Positions 1 to 8,187 of a DNA stretch of 64,000 bases are shown in pieces (the first letter of the stretch is position 1; each line of letters starts with the position of its first letter). Made by a program: the position numbers and the translations under genes. Location of the stretch: assembly GCA_937982665.1 (NCBI GenBank), contig CALJLD010000075.1, positions 1-64,000 of the forward strand. The letters run 5' to 3'. The notes beneath the pieces are model-generated. The model was not told the origin of the DNA. It saw only the letters and a program-made list of their open reading frames with translations, and did no database searches. Origin of the DNA: an uncultured Planctomycetales bacterium (GTDB taxonomy: Bacteria > Planctomycetota > Planctomycetia > Pirellulales > S012-138).

Positions 1-2
1 GC

Positions 3-905
3 GAACGCGACTACGAACCGCGCGTCTCGCAAGATGCCATCAATGCGGCCAAGGCGATCCGCGCCGCGGTGCCCTCGCTTCAAGCCGCGGTCGCACCGAG
101 CCCTGACGAGATTCCAGCGAACGAAGACAACTCGGAAGAAATCGCCACCGCAGAAGAAAGCGCCAGCCAGGAGGAATCTGCCGAGCAACAAGAATCGCCT
201 GCCCCGACTGAGGCCGCGGCGGATCAACCGCCCGAAGCCGCGCCCGAAGCCACACCGCCCAAACTCCGCACCTGGGTCCAGCAGGGGACGCTCGTCCTGG
301 ATGTGATCCTCGTCGAGCCGGAGACCTGGTGGGTGGGTCAGCACTTTGCCACCACCAATCCTTCCTGCTGGCCCGGCGGTTTCTGTCGCATCACCGTTCG
401 CGAGCCTGTCATCTCCCGTGCGTACTATAAAGTGGAAGAGGCTTTGCAATGGACGGGACTCCCCTTCCGCAAAGGCGAACGAGTCGCCGACCTTGGCTGT
501 GCTCCTGGCGGCGCAAGTCAGGCGCTACTCGCTCGCGGGATGCGGGTCTTTGGCGTAGACCCGGCCAACCCTGATCTGTCGCTGCTCCAGAACCTCAACT
601 TCTGGCACGAGAAGAAGCGCGGCGCGGAAGTTCGTCTCAAACACTTTCGCGGCATCCCCTGGCTGGTTGCCGACATGAACGTCGCCCCCAACTACACCTT
701 GGACACGGTCGAAAAAATCGTCACGTACGAAGGCGTCGATATCCGCGGCATGCTGCTGACACTCAAGTTCCTCGATTGGGACATGGCCGCCGAAATCCCG
801 GACTACGCATTCCGCGTCCGCACCTGGGGCTTCAAGCACGTGCACGTCCGCCAACTGGCCGCCAACCGGCAAGAAGTTTGCCTGGCCGCATGGCGGGACG
901 GTTAA
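3..905 (+). CDS. RlmM-like SAM-dependent rRNA methyltransferase, 5' end outside window
   Basis: The frame is open to the left edge, so the true start lies outside; the GTG at 69 is only the first possible start inside. The C-terminal ~200 residues are a Rossmann-fold methyltransferase of the FtsJ/RrmJ class. The SAM-binding motif 'LGCAPGG' is near nt 495 and 'FGVDPAN' is on the next strand. The K-D-K-E tetrad of 2'-O-methyltransferases can be placed: K in 'AYYKVEEA' (about 430), D in 'VADMN' (about 673), K in 'LTLKFLDW' (about 770) and E in 'RQEVCLAAW' (about 873). The order 'SRAY.K.EEAL...' followed by the glycine-rich loop resembles RlmM, which methylates a 23S rRNA cytidine. Odd: about 55 residues rich in Glu, Ala and Pro (about nt 100-265) separate the N-terminal part from the catalytic domain. 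The class call is firm; the RlmM assignment is an inference. Confidence 0.75.
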   Translation, partial: ERDYEPRVSQDAINAAKAIRAAVPSLQAAVAPSPDEIPANEDNSEEIATAEESASQEESAEQQESPAPTEAAADQPPEAAPEATPPKLRTWVQQGTLVLDVILVEPETWWVGQHFATTNPSCWPGGFCRITVREPVISRAYYKVEEALQWTGLPFRKGERVADLGCAPGGASQALLARGMRVFGVDPANPDLSLLQNLNFWHEKKRGAEVRLKHFRGIPWLVADMNVAPNYTLDTVEKIVTYEGVDIRGMLLTLKFLDWDMAAEIPDYAFRVRTWGFKHVHVRQLAANRQEVCLAAWRDG

Positions 906-1006
906 GACGCTAACGTGCGAATTGCAACGCCTGCGTTTCGTTGCATGGTGGCGCGTTCCGAAATACGATCCTCATATGGATCGCGCTGTCCTTGTTGAGC
1001 TAAGCC

Positions 1007-1846
1007 GTGGACAAGAATCAAAGAAAGAAACTTAAACAAGAGTATGCTCGGCTGGAGAAAGTTGTCGCCAAGGCGCTGCGGCGTTTCGCCCCAATTGACG
1101 AGTCCTACGAATACGCCGACATCGATGACTACGAGAGCAGCGTTCCTAAGGTCGTCTCCATGCTCGTGCAGAATTGCACCAGGGAAGAGCTGCGAGACTA
1201 CCTGGCAAGCGTCCGCGTTGACGAGTACGAATTGACCGCCAATCCGGAACGCGATTGGCATATCGCCGGCGAAGTGCTGCATGCCGTGCAGGGCGGTGCC
1301 AGGGCAAGACGGGTCAAACCTCAAGTTGTCTGTGCGCTGGACCTGCGCAAAGACGTTGATGCAATTCTCGCGCACTTCGCCGCGCGCGTGCGAAGCTTTG
1401 ATCCCGCAACCAACCCTGGACCCGGAAGCAGCGATGAAGTGCAGATGATCATGATCGCCTTTCAACATTCTCAACACGCTTGGGTCGATCTCGTATTCGA
1501 CACGCGTCCCGGCGATAAGAACGATGGCGAATGGACACTCCATCTTGATTTGGGGCGAGCTTTGGACAGGGCGGATTGGTTGAAAGCTGACGAAGCCATC
1601 GAGCGAGGGCTGGTTCGCGTCGTGCACCTTGACGGGACCGAATCCGTGTTGCAGCAAGAAACAGGCGACCTGGCCAGGCCGATTGGCGAGATGCTCAAAG
1701 CCGTGGCTCTTCAGGCAAACGCCGACGGCGCATTCGCCGCGCTACCCATCGCTCACGGTTGCGAGTTCTATATCGAAGGCTTTGACACCGAATACTGTTG
1801 GCCGGAGATCAATGAACAGGATATGCCGAATCAGGTGAAGGGATAA
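1007..1846 (+). CDS. hypothetical protein, 279 aa
   Basis: GTG start; the frame is open for 279 codons with protein-like composition: a charged N-terminus ('KNQRKKLKQEYARLEK', likely helical) and mixed alpha/beta content. No signal peptide, membrane segment or catalytic motif that I recognise. It lies 101 nt after the methyltransferase and 34 nt before another hypothetical gene on the same strand, so the two may be co-transcribed. The small soluble acidic character resembles immunity or accessory proteins found next to polymorphic toxins, but that is only an impression. The start is uncertain because no clear Shine-Dalgarno precedes it. Confidence 0.6.
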   Translation: MDKNQRKKLKQEYARLEKVVAKALRRFAPIDESYEYADIDDYESSVPKVVSMLVQNCTREELRDYLASVRVDEYELTANPERDWHIAGEVLHAVQGGARARRVKPQVVCALDLRKDVDAILAHFAARVRSFDPATNPGPGSSDEVQMIMIAFQHSQHAWVDLVFDTRPGDKNDGEWTLHLDLGRALDRADWLKADEAIERGLVRVVHLDGTESVLQQETGDLARPIGEMLKAVALQANADGAFAALPIAHGCEFYIEGFDTEYCWPEINEQDMPNQVKG

Positions 1847-1880
1847 ATGGATCAAGCCCAAGTTCTCAAAGGGACCAGTG

Positions 1881-2549
1881 ATGGCGCGCCTCAAAGAACA
1901 ACCAAAAGAGAAAGTCCGCGAGACGATTCCTGTCCCGCCCGAATTGCGCTCGGCGCTGTGCGAAGTTTGGGAACTCGTGCAACAAGCGGAGCGAGACCCT
2001 GACGAATTCGAACTCGATTTTGATGACGCAATCCAGGTCCCGCACGTTTGCGGAGGTCGCTATGGCGAGGGCCTGCGACCCTATGTCTTGAGTTACTACC
2101 CGCCCTCTCAATCCGAAGGTCGTTGGCAGTTGGAATTCGCCGAGTGCGAAATTGAAGACATCGCCGATGGCGTCCAGCATGAGCTGTCGCTCTATCGCTG
2201 TGCGGATCCTGATTGTTCATTCAAGAGCAATCGCAAATCAGCGCTCTGTTCTCATTGTGACTACGTGCCGGACGACGCTTTCGCGGAATTGCCCCCGGCG
2301 GAAGCTGGACCACGGTTGGCGGCTTTGGGAATGGAAGGAGTTCACGAAGCATCAAGTCGAGCCGAGATCATCGGTCTCTTTGGCGATCCACAAGACTCCG
2401 GCGGTGATCAGACGGTAGAATGCGGACTCTACGTTTGGCCATGGATCAAATATGTGCGAGCCGACTGCCAGGTTCGCTTTGAGTTCAACAAACAAGGGGC
2501 TTTGCGCGAGGTGTTCATCATGCCGGCAGACTGGCAACCGGGAGATTGA
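1881..2549 (+). CDS. hypothetical protein with zinc-ribbon-like cysteine cluster, 222 aa
   Basis: An ATG at 1881 directly follows an in-frame GTG at 1878; a purine-rich 'aaaggga' lies just upstream, and I chose the ATG. Four cysteines are spaced like a zinc ribbon: C107-x4-C112-x10-C123-x2-C126, in 'RCADPDC' and 'LCSHCDY'. The N-terminus has 'VPPELRSALCEVWELVQQ', probably helical. The rest is acidic and soluble. No enzyme motif was recognised and the family is unknown to me. It follows the gene at 1007-1846 by 34 nt and may share its transcript. The zinc-binding reading is inferred from spacing only. Confidence 0.6.
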   Translation: MARLKEQPKEKVRETIPVPPELRSALCEVWELVQQAERDPDEFELDFDDAIQVPHVCGGRYGEGLRPYVLSYYPPSQSEGRWQLEFAECEIEDIADGVQHELSLYRCADPDCSFKSNRKSALCSHCDYVPDDAFAELPPAEAGPRLAALGMEGVHEASSRAEIIGLFGDPQDSGGDQTVECGLYVWPWIKYVRADCQVRFEFNKQGALREVFIMPADWQPGD

Positions 2550-2701
2550 GTGCCGGGACGCGGGCGGAGCGGAACCCGCCATTTTCTCATCGGTGCGACT
2601 GTCGTTTGCTTCTGCGTTCGCGCGGAGTGCCGGAGACGAAGATCATCGCTCGAAGCACCATCATGCGGCGCTGTGCTCAACTCCAACATCTAACAACCAC
2701 A

Positions 2702-3343
2702 TCACAAACCGTCGCCCGACGGGACGAATTCAAAATCCGGCCGGTAGAAAAGGAAGAGGCGCGGCACGGCGTCAGTGATTGGCAGACCGTCGTGCTTCGG
2801 CAGCCCTTCATCTTCCTTGCGTGCCGCCTCATTGTTCTGCACGTCATTCAGCACTCGGAGCATTGTGGTTGATTCCGAAGCCAGCGCCAGGTACGCGCGA
2901 GTGTTGACCAGATACAGCGTTGTGGGGTGGAGATTGGCCTCGTCAACTTCGCGCTCGCTCAGCGATTGCGGAAAGCTGGCGATGGAAAAGATCACCTCGC
3001 GGTCCGGCGGCGGCGCAGGCGCAACCAGTTTCCAGTCGCCTTCGTTCTTGCCTTGTTCTCCGCCGGCGTATTCCAGCGTGATGCCTTTTTGTTTGAGATG
3101 CTCAATGAACTTGACGACGCGTTCGTCATTGGGATCCCACGAGACAGGCACGTTGGGAATATCAGCGAAGAGATCATCAACCGCCGAGCTGGCGCCGTCC
3201 GCGTTGCCTGTCGCATCGCCTGTCGGGACCGGATCACCGCAGCCAATGACAAAACAGATCAACAAGCCGAACACGGTTGGCCGAGAGATTCGCTCCAGCG
3301 ATTTGAGCACCGTTGATCCTTGAATGTGCAACTTAAGCTCCAT
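2702..3343 (-). CDS. putative lipoprotein of unknown function, 213 aa
   Basis: The N-terminus is basic and then hydrophobic, ending in a lipobox 'FVIGC' with C35 as the predicted acylated cysteine. It should therefore be exported and membrane-anchored. The mature part is acidic, with a segment starting 'SWDPNDERVVKFIEHLKQK' that looks like a folded alpha/beta domain. No family recognised. Two starts are possible: the ATG at 3343, with GGAG nine bases upstream, and a GTG at 3310, with AAGGA six bases upstream, which gives a more usual short lipoprotein leader. It is divergent from the PQQ protein gene across a 1 kb repeat-rich gap. Confidence 0.65.
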   Translation of the reverse strand: MELKLHIQGSTVLKSLERISRPTVFGLLICFVIGCGDPVPTGDATGNADGASSAVDDLFADIPNVPVSWDPNDERVVKFIEHLKQKGITLEYAGGEQGKNEGDWKLVAPAPPPDREVIFSIASFPQSLSEREVDEANLHPTTLYLVNTRAYLALASESTTMLRVLNDVQNNEAARKEDEGLPKHDGLPITDAVPRLFLFYRPDFEFVPSGDGL

Positions 3344-3530
3344 GGCAAAGTGCTCCGAGAAGTCGTTGGGGCTGGTGTCAACTCGAGCGTTTCGGCAGTG
3401 GGATATTGGCTGGCAAAGATGTTATCAGCGTTTGATCAGGATTGCCAAAAGGATCGCAACCGCCACGCTACGTTTATTGGAAGAGTCCGCGTTTAGTGGA
3501 AGGGTTCGCGCGCACGATGCCTGCCTCCCC

Positions 3531-3557
3531 GTCATTCCCGCGCAGGCGGGAATCCAG
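3531..3557 (+). repeat. REP-like palindrome (GTCATTCCCGC family), copy 1
   Basis: The arms ATTCCCGC and GCGGGAAT form an 8-bp perfect stem around a GCAG loop, with conserved flanks GTC and CCAG. The same unit occurs near 3654 (inverted), 22324, 22369 (inverted), 22664 (inverted), 25329, 60043 and 60090 (degenerate, inverted). It is always intergenic. Confidence 0.85.
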
Positions 3558-3653
3558 TCAAGCTGAAGTCTCTTGTCGCTCAACAATCCGAGCGGAGGAT
3601 GTGTTGCTTTGTCATGCGTTGTGTGTTTCACCCGGCGTCTTATCGCGCCATAG

Positions 3654-3684
3654 ACTGGATTCCCGTCTGCACGGGAATGACGGG
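3654..3684 (-). repeat. REP-like palindrome (GTCATTCCCGC family), inverted copy 2
   Basis: Reverse-oriented copy of the unit at 3531, with one change in the stem (ATTCCCGT). Together they form a head-to-head pair separated by about 96 nt, the arrangement expected of a bicistronic REP element or a small non-autonomous transposon. Confidence 0.8.
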
Positions 3685-3884
3685 AGGCGCGCTTTGCTCC
3701 GCCACGGAATGACGGGCGCGCTTGCCACAATAGCTGCACATTGGCAAAGAGCAATTTCGAGGCTGATGGGAGAAATGTTTTTCCGCGCGCAAATTTTCGC
3801 CTCGCGCGAGGCGTTACCTTCGCGCGAAAAGGATCTCTCAGCCAGCATTTCCGGCTGCCAACTCTCCAAGTCGCCCTCAATGCC

Positions 3885-4006
3885 GGGTGTAACCCCGGCA
3901 GAAACGCCCGCGACCCAGGGTGTTAGCCCGGATGTAACCCCGGGTGCAATGGCGGATGGTAACCCCGGGTGGTAATCCAGAGTGTAATCCCGGATCTGGA
4001 TCTCGG
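3885..4006. repeat. imperfect GC-rich satellite built on CCGGGTGTAACCCCGG
   Basis: Units of the type 'gggtgtaaccccgg' recur about six times with variable spacing and point changes. Each unit is itself nearly palindromic (CCGGG...CCCGG). All frames read as low-complexity Pro/Gly/Thr peptides, so a coding role is unlikely. No matching satellite was seen elsewhere in the window. Confidence 0.65.
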
Positions 4007-4023
4007 CCGAGAAGCATTTTTCG

Positions 4024-4130
4024 CGCGAGATCCGCGCGGCGCAGATTTTTTCAAAACTCGTGTTGCCCACTGCGCAGCCTTCGTGGGAATTTGCTCTCAC
4101 ATTCTTGGCGAATGAACAAAGTCAGGTTTG
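4024..4130 (+). repeat. dispersed ~110-130 bp intergenic element, copy A
   Basis: Shares the blocks 'gcgagatcc', 'tgcgcagcctttcgtggga'-like and 'atttgctc' with elements at 37808-37953 and 62824-62955, in the same order and orientation. Conservation is strongest over about 30 nt around 'gcgcagc.ttcgtg.ga'. This copy is the most diverged at its right end. No coding potential is shared among the three. Confidence 0.7.
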
Positions 4131-4396
4131 CGACTGAGCGAGTTCACATGAGTACGAGTGTGCCTGGCCATACCTAACCACAACGACTTTTCTGGTACAA
4201 ATGTAGAGCGGTTTCGGCATTCGTGACCAACTTCAATTGGCTTGGTTTTCCGCCGTGCGTGTGTTTCAATTGAGGGTTCCACGTGGGGAACATCGGTGCC
4301 CTGCAACAAACATGAACGAACAACTTCACCGCGGACCGTTTTCAGAGAGACGTATCTCGTGGCACTAGACCACAGAAAGAACTTCCAGAAGGAAAC

Positions 4397-5794
4397 ATGA
4401 TGACCCAGCTTCGGCGATGCTTCGCACTTTTGTTTGCCGTGATGATTTTTTCCGCAGGACTTTCCGCTGCGGGACTTTCATTTGCCGAGGATTGGCCGCA
4501 ATGGCAAGGTCCGCAGCGCAACGCCGTTTCGCCAGAGACCGGGTTGTTGCAGCAATGGCCGGATGATGGGCCTGCGTTGGCCTGGCGTGTCGAAGGTTTG
4601 GGCGGCGGAGACAGTGCGCCTTCCATTGCAGGTGGTCGCATCTACGGGATGAGCAACCGCGGCAATGATGAGATTGTCTGGGCGATTTCTGAGGATGACG
4701 GCAGCGAGATTTGGGTTAGTCGCCTTGGTCCCGCGTATGAGCAAGAACGCTCGCAATCGCAAGAAGGTCCCGGCTGCACGCCGACCGTCGATGGCGAACG
4801 CTTGTACGTGATTGGTCTTGGCGGGACGGTGAGTTGCCTGAGCTTGAGCGATGGCGAAATTATCTGGCAGCGGAGCATGACCGAAGACTTTGGCGGCATT
4901 GTGCCGACGTGGAGTTATCGCGAGTCGCCGCTTGTCGATGGCGACCAGGTGATCTGCACGCCTGGCGGGCCGAATGCCGTGATGGTTGCTCTCGATAAGA
5001 TGACCGGCGAGACGGTTTGGGAATGCGAACCGCCTCAAGCCAATCAACAAGCGGACGCCAACCAGAACTCCGGCCGCAATCAAGGGCGCAATCAGGGTCG
5101 TCGTGGACGCGGCGGCCGTGGCCGAGGGTTTCAGCGTGGCCCTCGCGCAGGCGCGGCTTATTGCTCCGCAATTGCTGTTGAGATTGAAGGCGTTCGGCAA
5201 TATGTGCAACTGACCGCCACTGCCGTGATTGGCGTCGCGGCGGCTGATGGCGAGTTCCTTTGGCAATACGCTCATCCTGCCAACAGCAACGGCATCAATT
5301 GCTCAACTCCGCTCTATCAAGACGGCCTGATCTTCGCGGCTTCGGCGTATGGCAACGGCGGCGGTGCGGCCAAAGTCACCCAAGGCAGCGATGGCACGTG
5401 GAATGCCGAAGAGGTCTATTTTTCCACCAGCATGCAGAACCATCACGGCGGCATGATTGTAGTGGACGGGGCCCTGTTTGGGGCCAATGGCGGCAATGGA
5501 GGTGGGTTTATGGCCTGCCTTGACTTTCAGACTGGCGAAATCCTCTGGCGCGATCGCGCAGGCCCCAAAGGCTCGCTCGCCATGGCCGATGGCCGGCTCT
5601 ATCTGCGTTCCGAAGAAGACGAGATTCTTTTGCTTGAGCCCAACCGCGAGGAACTCGTTGTTCGCGGACGCTTCGAGCAACCGGACCGCACCAACCTGCC
5701 AGCCTGGGCCCATCCCGTCATCGCCAACGGCAAGTTATATATCCGCGACCAAGGGTTGTTGCTGTGCTATGACGTGAGCGCGGCCGCGGAGTGA
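4397..5794 (+). CDS. exported PQQ-binding-like beta-propeller protein, 465 aa
   Basis: Residues 1-30 form a signal peptide ending near 'AGLSFA', followed at once by 'EDWPQWQGPQRNAVS', the standard opening of planctomycete PQQ-like (BamB-type) propeller proteins. Repeated blades are visible: 'GGRIYGMSN', 'GERLYVIGLGG', 'TGETVWECE', 'TGEILWRDRAG' and 'ADGRLYLRS'. The protein should be periplasmic; such propellers act as redox or scaffold domains and many lack bound PQQ. Odd: residues about 215-252 form an Asn/Gln-rich then Arg/Gly-rich insert ('GRNQGRNQGRRGRGGRGRG') interrupting a blade. The sortilin-type protein at 33855 carries a similar insert. The gene stands alone. Confidence 0.85.
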   Translation: MMTQLRRCFALLFAVMIFSAGLSAAGLSFAEDWPQWQGPQRNAVSPETGLLQQWPDDGPALAWRVEGLGGGDSAPSIAGGRIYGMSNRGNDEIVWAISEDDGSEIWVSRLGPAYEQERSQSQEGPGCTPTVDGERLYVIGLGGTVSCLSLSDGEIIWQRSMTEDFGGIVPTWSYRESPLVDGDQVICTPGGPNAVMVALDKMTGETVWECEPPQANQQADANQNSGRNQGRNQGRRGRGGRGRGFQRGPRAGAAYCSAIAVEIEGVRQYVQLTATAVIGVAAADGEFLWQYAHPANSNGINCSTPLYQDGLIFAASAYGNGGGAAKVTQGSDGTWNAEEVYFSTSMQNHHGGMIVVDGALFGANGGNGGGFMACLDFQTGEILWRDRAGPKGSLAMADGRLYLRSEEDEILLLEPNREELVVRGRFEQPDRTNLPAWAHPVIANGKLYIRDQGLLLCYDVSAAAE

Positions 5795-5824
5795 GTAAGC
5801 TGTCAATATAGTTGGTGGCGCCAC

Positions 5825-5895
5825 GGGTGCCACTGGCAAGCGAAGTCTGCCAGTGCAGGCGAACAACCGGGTCTGGTTGGCCGGGCTGCGGTGCC
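5825..5895 (+). repeat. ~70 bp dispersed element with CACTGGCA hairpin, copy A
   Basis: The sequence from 'gggtgcc' to 'gtgcc' is about 90% like 7538-7606. It opens with a hairpin: stem CACTGGCA (5831-5838) and TGCCAGTG (5848-5855) with a 9-nt loop. It follows the PQQ gene by 30 nt, so it could act as a 3' structure for that transcript. Confidence 0.8.
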
Positions 5896-5936
5896 ACGGC
5901 GCGGGAACGTATCAATCGCGTGTAATCGTTGAAAAT

Positions 5937-5961
5937 CACTGGCAAACTGCGCTTGCCAGTG
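5937..5961. repeat. CACTGGCAA palindrome
   Basis: Perfect 9-bp stem CACTGGCAA / TTGCCAGTG (5937-5945 and 5953-5961) with a 7-nt loop. It belongs to the same family as the hairpins at 5831, 7544 and 22235, and is followed by a partial echo 'gccaccagtgccacc'. Confidence 0.75.
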
Positions 5962-6028
5962 CCACCAGTGCCACCCCATTTTGTCAGTGACTTTCTTTGC
6001 AGCGCCACGACAATCGCTTGAACCAATG

Positions 6029-6328
6029 GGCAATGAGTTCCTCGGCAGACCGTCGCCATCGCTTGGCGAGTCAGCAATCAACCGTTTGTTGGGAGCATTG
6101 GCACAAAGCGGACTCGGCCGCGTTGTACGAAGAACTGACTCGGCCTTGGGATTGGCGAGTGACGAAGCCAACGATATGTGGCCGGAAACAATCACGATCG
6201 AGATCGACCCGGATCAGGTCTATGTTGTCTTTCATTCGGCAACTGGCGAGGACCAGGAACGAACTTTGGAGATCATTCACAATGTCCTGCGAGACGCAGG
6301 CGTGGCTTGTGATTTTGAAGAAGAGTAG
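6029..6328 (+). CDS. small hypothetical protein, 99 aa
   Basis: The C-terminal half ('ITIEIDPDQVYVVFHSATG' followed by a helix and 'GVACDFEEE') has the alternating pattern of a real small alpha/beta domain. I chose the ATG at 6029; the frame can extend upstream to a GTG at 5981, and neither start has a convincing Shine-Dalgarno. It sits 45 nt upstream of the next gene on the same strand, in a patch of unrecognised small genes that ends in a toxin/immunity remnant. Unknown family; it could be an immunity-type protein, which is inferred from context alone. Confidence 0.45.
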   Translation, partial: GNEFLGRPSPSLGESAINRLLGALAQSGLGRVVRRTDSALGLASDEANDMWPETITIEIDPDQVYVVFHSATGEDQERTLEIIHNVLRDAGVACDFEEE

Positions 6329-6373
6329 CGGAGTTCAGCTAACTTTGGTGCGAACTACTGCACGGACTTCTCC

Positions 6374-7192
6374 ATGAATCATCGCGTTTACACGCTAGCT
6401 GACGTTCGTCGAAAGACGTGGGACGGCGTGGCCAATGCTCTTGCCAGTCGATGGGCAAAGGCGATTCGTGAGGCGCCTGAAGATTTCGAGCGGGGAACTG
6501 CGTTCCTTTGGTATGCACAACTAGAAGATGGTGGCCTGACCCTGTACTCTGCCACGGATCCGGAATGGTCACCGCTTGGTCGAGAATTCTTAGTATCGAT
6601 TGGCCTTATCGAACGAGAGTACAGCAGCATCGAGGAACTGACCGGACCGAGTTTTGAAAGAGGTTACGATGCGCTCGCCAAACGTACGGTGGCGTGTTTG
6701 CGCAAAGCCCGAAAGATTCTCATCAACAGACCTTGGCCGCGGAACTTGAATTGGGTCAAGACTAAGACGTGCTGCTTTGTGGACGACGCTGAGGTCATTT
6801 CGCTCGATGTGATTACATGGATAGGAGGTCAGCGATTGCGGCGAGAGTTAGCCGCGCCGCCCGTAGAGCGAATCCTACGGTTCTGCCGAAAATTTGACTT
6901 AGTGCCCGAGTGGATGTTTCTTGGAAGTGGCAAGAAATTGAAGGTCGTCGCGATCTACCAAGCGGCGAACAACCCACGAGTGCTCAAAGCACTACACGAG
7001 TTATTGGGAGGTTTGCCGAAGTCATTCTTGCCCAAAAAACTCGTCATTGATCAAGGCCTTGTGGTAGCGCAAAGAGCTTTGAAGCTGATTGAATCGACGT
7101 TGGGGTGCCGTGCTGAGGAACTCAAAGGCGATTTGTTTGATTTTGTTGAAACGTACGAGCAAACCGAGTGGATCAAAACGGATGCGTACTGA
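6374..7192 (+). CDS. hypothetical protein, 272 aa
   Basis: ATG start with a full-length soluble frame. The N-terminal 100 residues ('TLADVRRKTWDGVANALASRW' region) look helical. A later segment resembles an alpha/beta domain with basic patches ('CLRKARKILINRPWPRNLNW'). No signal peptide, membrane segment or catalytic motif identified, and I do not recognise the family. Its TGA overlaps the ATG of the next gene, so the two are probably translated together. The base composition is more AT-rich than the neighbouring core genes, in line with an accessory origin. Confidence 0.6.
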   Translation: MNHRVYTLADVRRKTWDGVANALASRWAKAIREAPEDFERGTAFLWYAQLEDGGLTLYSATDPEWSPLGREFLVSIGLIEREYSSIEELTGPSFERGYDALAKRTVACLRKARKILINRPWPRNLNWVKTKTCCFVDDAEVISLDVITWIGGQRLRRELAAPPVERILRFCRKFDLVPEWMFLGSGKKLKVVAIYQAANNPRVLKALHELLGGLPKSFLPKKLVIDQGLVVAQRALKLIESTLGCRAEELKGDLFDFVETYEQTEWIKTDAY

Positions 7193-7527
7193 TGGTTATC
7201 GCCGGTGCTGATTTACTTTTGCCAGCGATCGACTCGGGCGGTTTTTTCGTCAAGGCAATCTTGAACGAGCGCGGAATGCACTTTTTTCCGCACACAACCG
7301 AGCATCGCGACACATCTTTGCCGGGGCTCTCCTACAAGGACAAATCGCAGGGCAACGCGCTGGCCGCGACAATCAAGCCAGGCCGAATCGACAACCGCAC
7401 GCACGAAGATTTCTCAAACGAACGCGTGCAACGGATCGTGCAAGAACTCCCCGGGGTGCCCGATATGAGCGTGCTGCAGGAGTCCGAGATTGTCTACGAT
7501 GGGGAACCGCTACATTTGTCCAATTGA
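7192..7527 (+). CDS. hypothetical protein translationally coupled to the preceding gene, 111 aa
   Basis: The ATG at 7192 shares its A with the stop TGA of the upstream gene (7190-7192), a classical coupling overlap. The product is soluble and begins with a hydrophobic strand 'VIAGADLLLPAI'. It also contains 'TTEHRDTSLPGLSYKDKS' and a helical segment 'NERVQRIVQELPGVPDM'. No family recognised. The frame also extends upstream to a GTG at 7168 inside the previous gene, but the coupled ATG is the better choice. It is followed directly by a CACTGG-type repeat and then the toxin remnant. Confidence 0.55.
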   Translation: MVIAGADLLLPAIDSGGFFVKAILNERGMHFFPHTTEHRDTSLPGLSYKDKSQGNALAATIKPGRIDNRTHEDFSNERVQRIVQELPGVPDMSVLQESEIVYDGEPLHLSN

Positions 7528-7537
7528 GTAGCGCATC

Positions 7538-7606
7538 GGGTGCCGCTGGCAAGCGAAGTCTGCCAGTGCCGGCGAACAACGGGTCTGGCTGGCCGGGCGG
7601 AATGCC
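7538..7606 (+). repeat. ~70 bp dispersed element with CACTGGCA hairpin, copy B
   Basis: Second copy of 5825-5895, differing by a few substitutions and one missing base. One stem mismatch (CGCTGGCA) weakens its hairpin. It marks the boundary between the intact gene ending at 7527 and the toxin remnant. Confidence 0.8.
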
Positions 7607-7639
7607 GCGTTGCAAAGTGCAATCGACTGGCGCAGCAGG

Positions 7640-8185
7640 CCGCTGCGGTCGCGGAGTTTACAGTCCGGAATTGGCCTATTCTCAATGATGTTTACGACTT
7701 GGGCACGATTTTTGATACTGAGTCGACTTGGGGAGAGTCAGGAGTTGCTTGGGCTGGCTAGATCATCGGCACGGGAGCATACTTAGGTGTTACATGGCTT
7801 CGACGTGCTAAAAACGCCCCAAACAGAGTTGATCTACTTTCGGCCAAAGGCGAAGAAGCACATTCTGCAAGGCGACGGACCGTGTAATGGTGGTCACCTA
7901 GGGCCGGGACAGCCCGGCAAAACGCACTACTCCCAAAGCTAGGATGCCGACAAGATTGTGCATGAGATTTCTGACATCATTACCGACCCTAAAGCGAAGT
8001 GGTATGCCCAAACGGGGAGTGGTGGTCCATTGACAAATCCGGGGAAGCCTGCTCGATGGGTTTCTTGGGAAGTGAGAGATGGTGTTAGAATTCGCACTGT
8101 GTATGAGCCTGCGACCGGCGAGGTGATTACAGCCTTCCTGATCCGTCTACGCGAATCAAAGGCATTCCAATTCCCTGAAGTGTGA
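7640..8185 (+). pseudogene. degraded polymorphic-toxin C-terminus with EndoU-like nuclease domain
   Basis: Read across two frames, this region encodes what looks like a pretoxin linker ('NDVYDLGTIFD', about 7681-7713) and then an EndoU-type RNase domain: 'KKHILQGDG' (about 7853-7879), 'GGHLGPGQPGK' (about 7889-7921), 'DADKIVHEISDIITDP' (7943-7990) and 'GVRIRTVYEPATGEVITAF' (about 8081-8137). The two histidines match the catalytic pair of EndoU nucleases. At least four lesions are visible: stops at 7762 and 7784, a frame change before the 'HILQGD' block, and an in-frame TAG at 7940 where family members usually have Trp. A missing base near 8135-8138 also probably replaces the usual 'TAFP' ending. 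The remnant overlaps the immunity gene start. No upstream RHS or filamentous body remains here. Confidence 0.7.
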
Positions 8186-8187
8186 AC

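Larger units (their letters stand above)
3344..4396. other. 1.05 kb non-coding gap rich in repeats
   Basis: This divergent gap between the lipoprotein and PQQ-propeller genes holds no convincing gene. The open frames here are short, low in complexity and built from repeats. It contains an inverted pair of GTCATTCCCGC-type palindromes, a GC-rich imperfect satellite and one copy of a longer dispersed element; each is listed separately. Two related AT/GC-alternating stretches (about 3769-3835 and 4009-4040, both with 'tttttc' then 'gcgcg' runs) flank the satellite. The last ~260 nt before 4397 hold nothing I can name. Confidence 0.6.
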
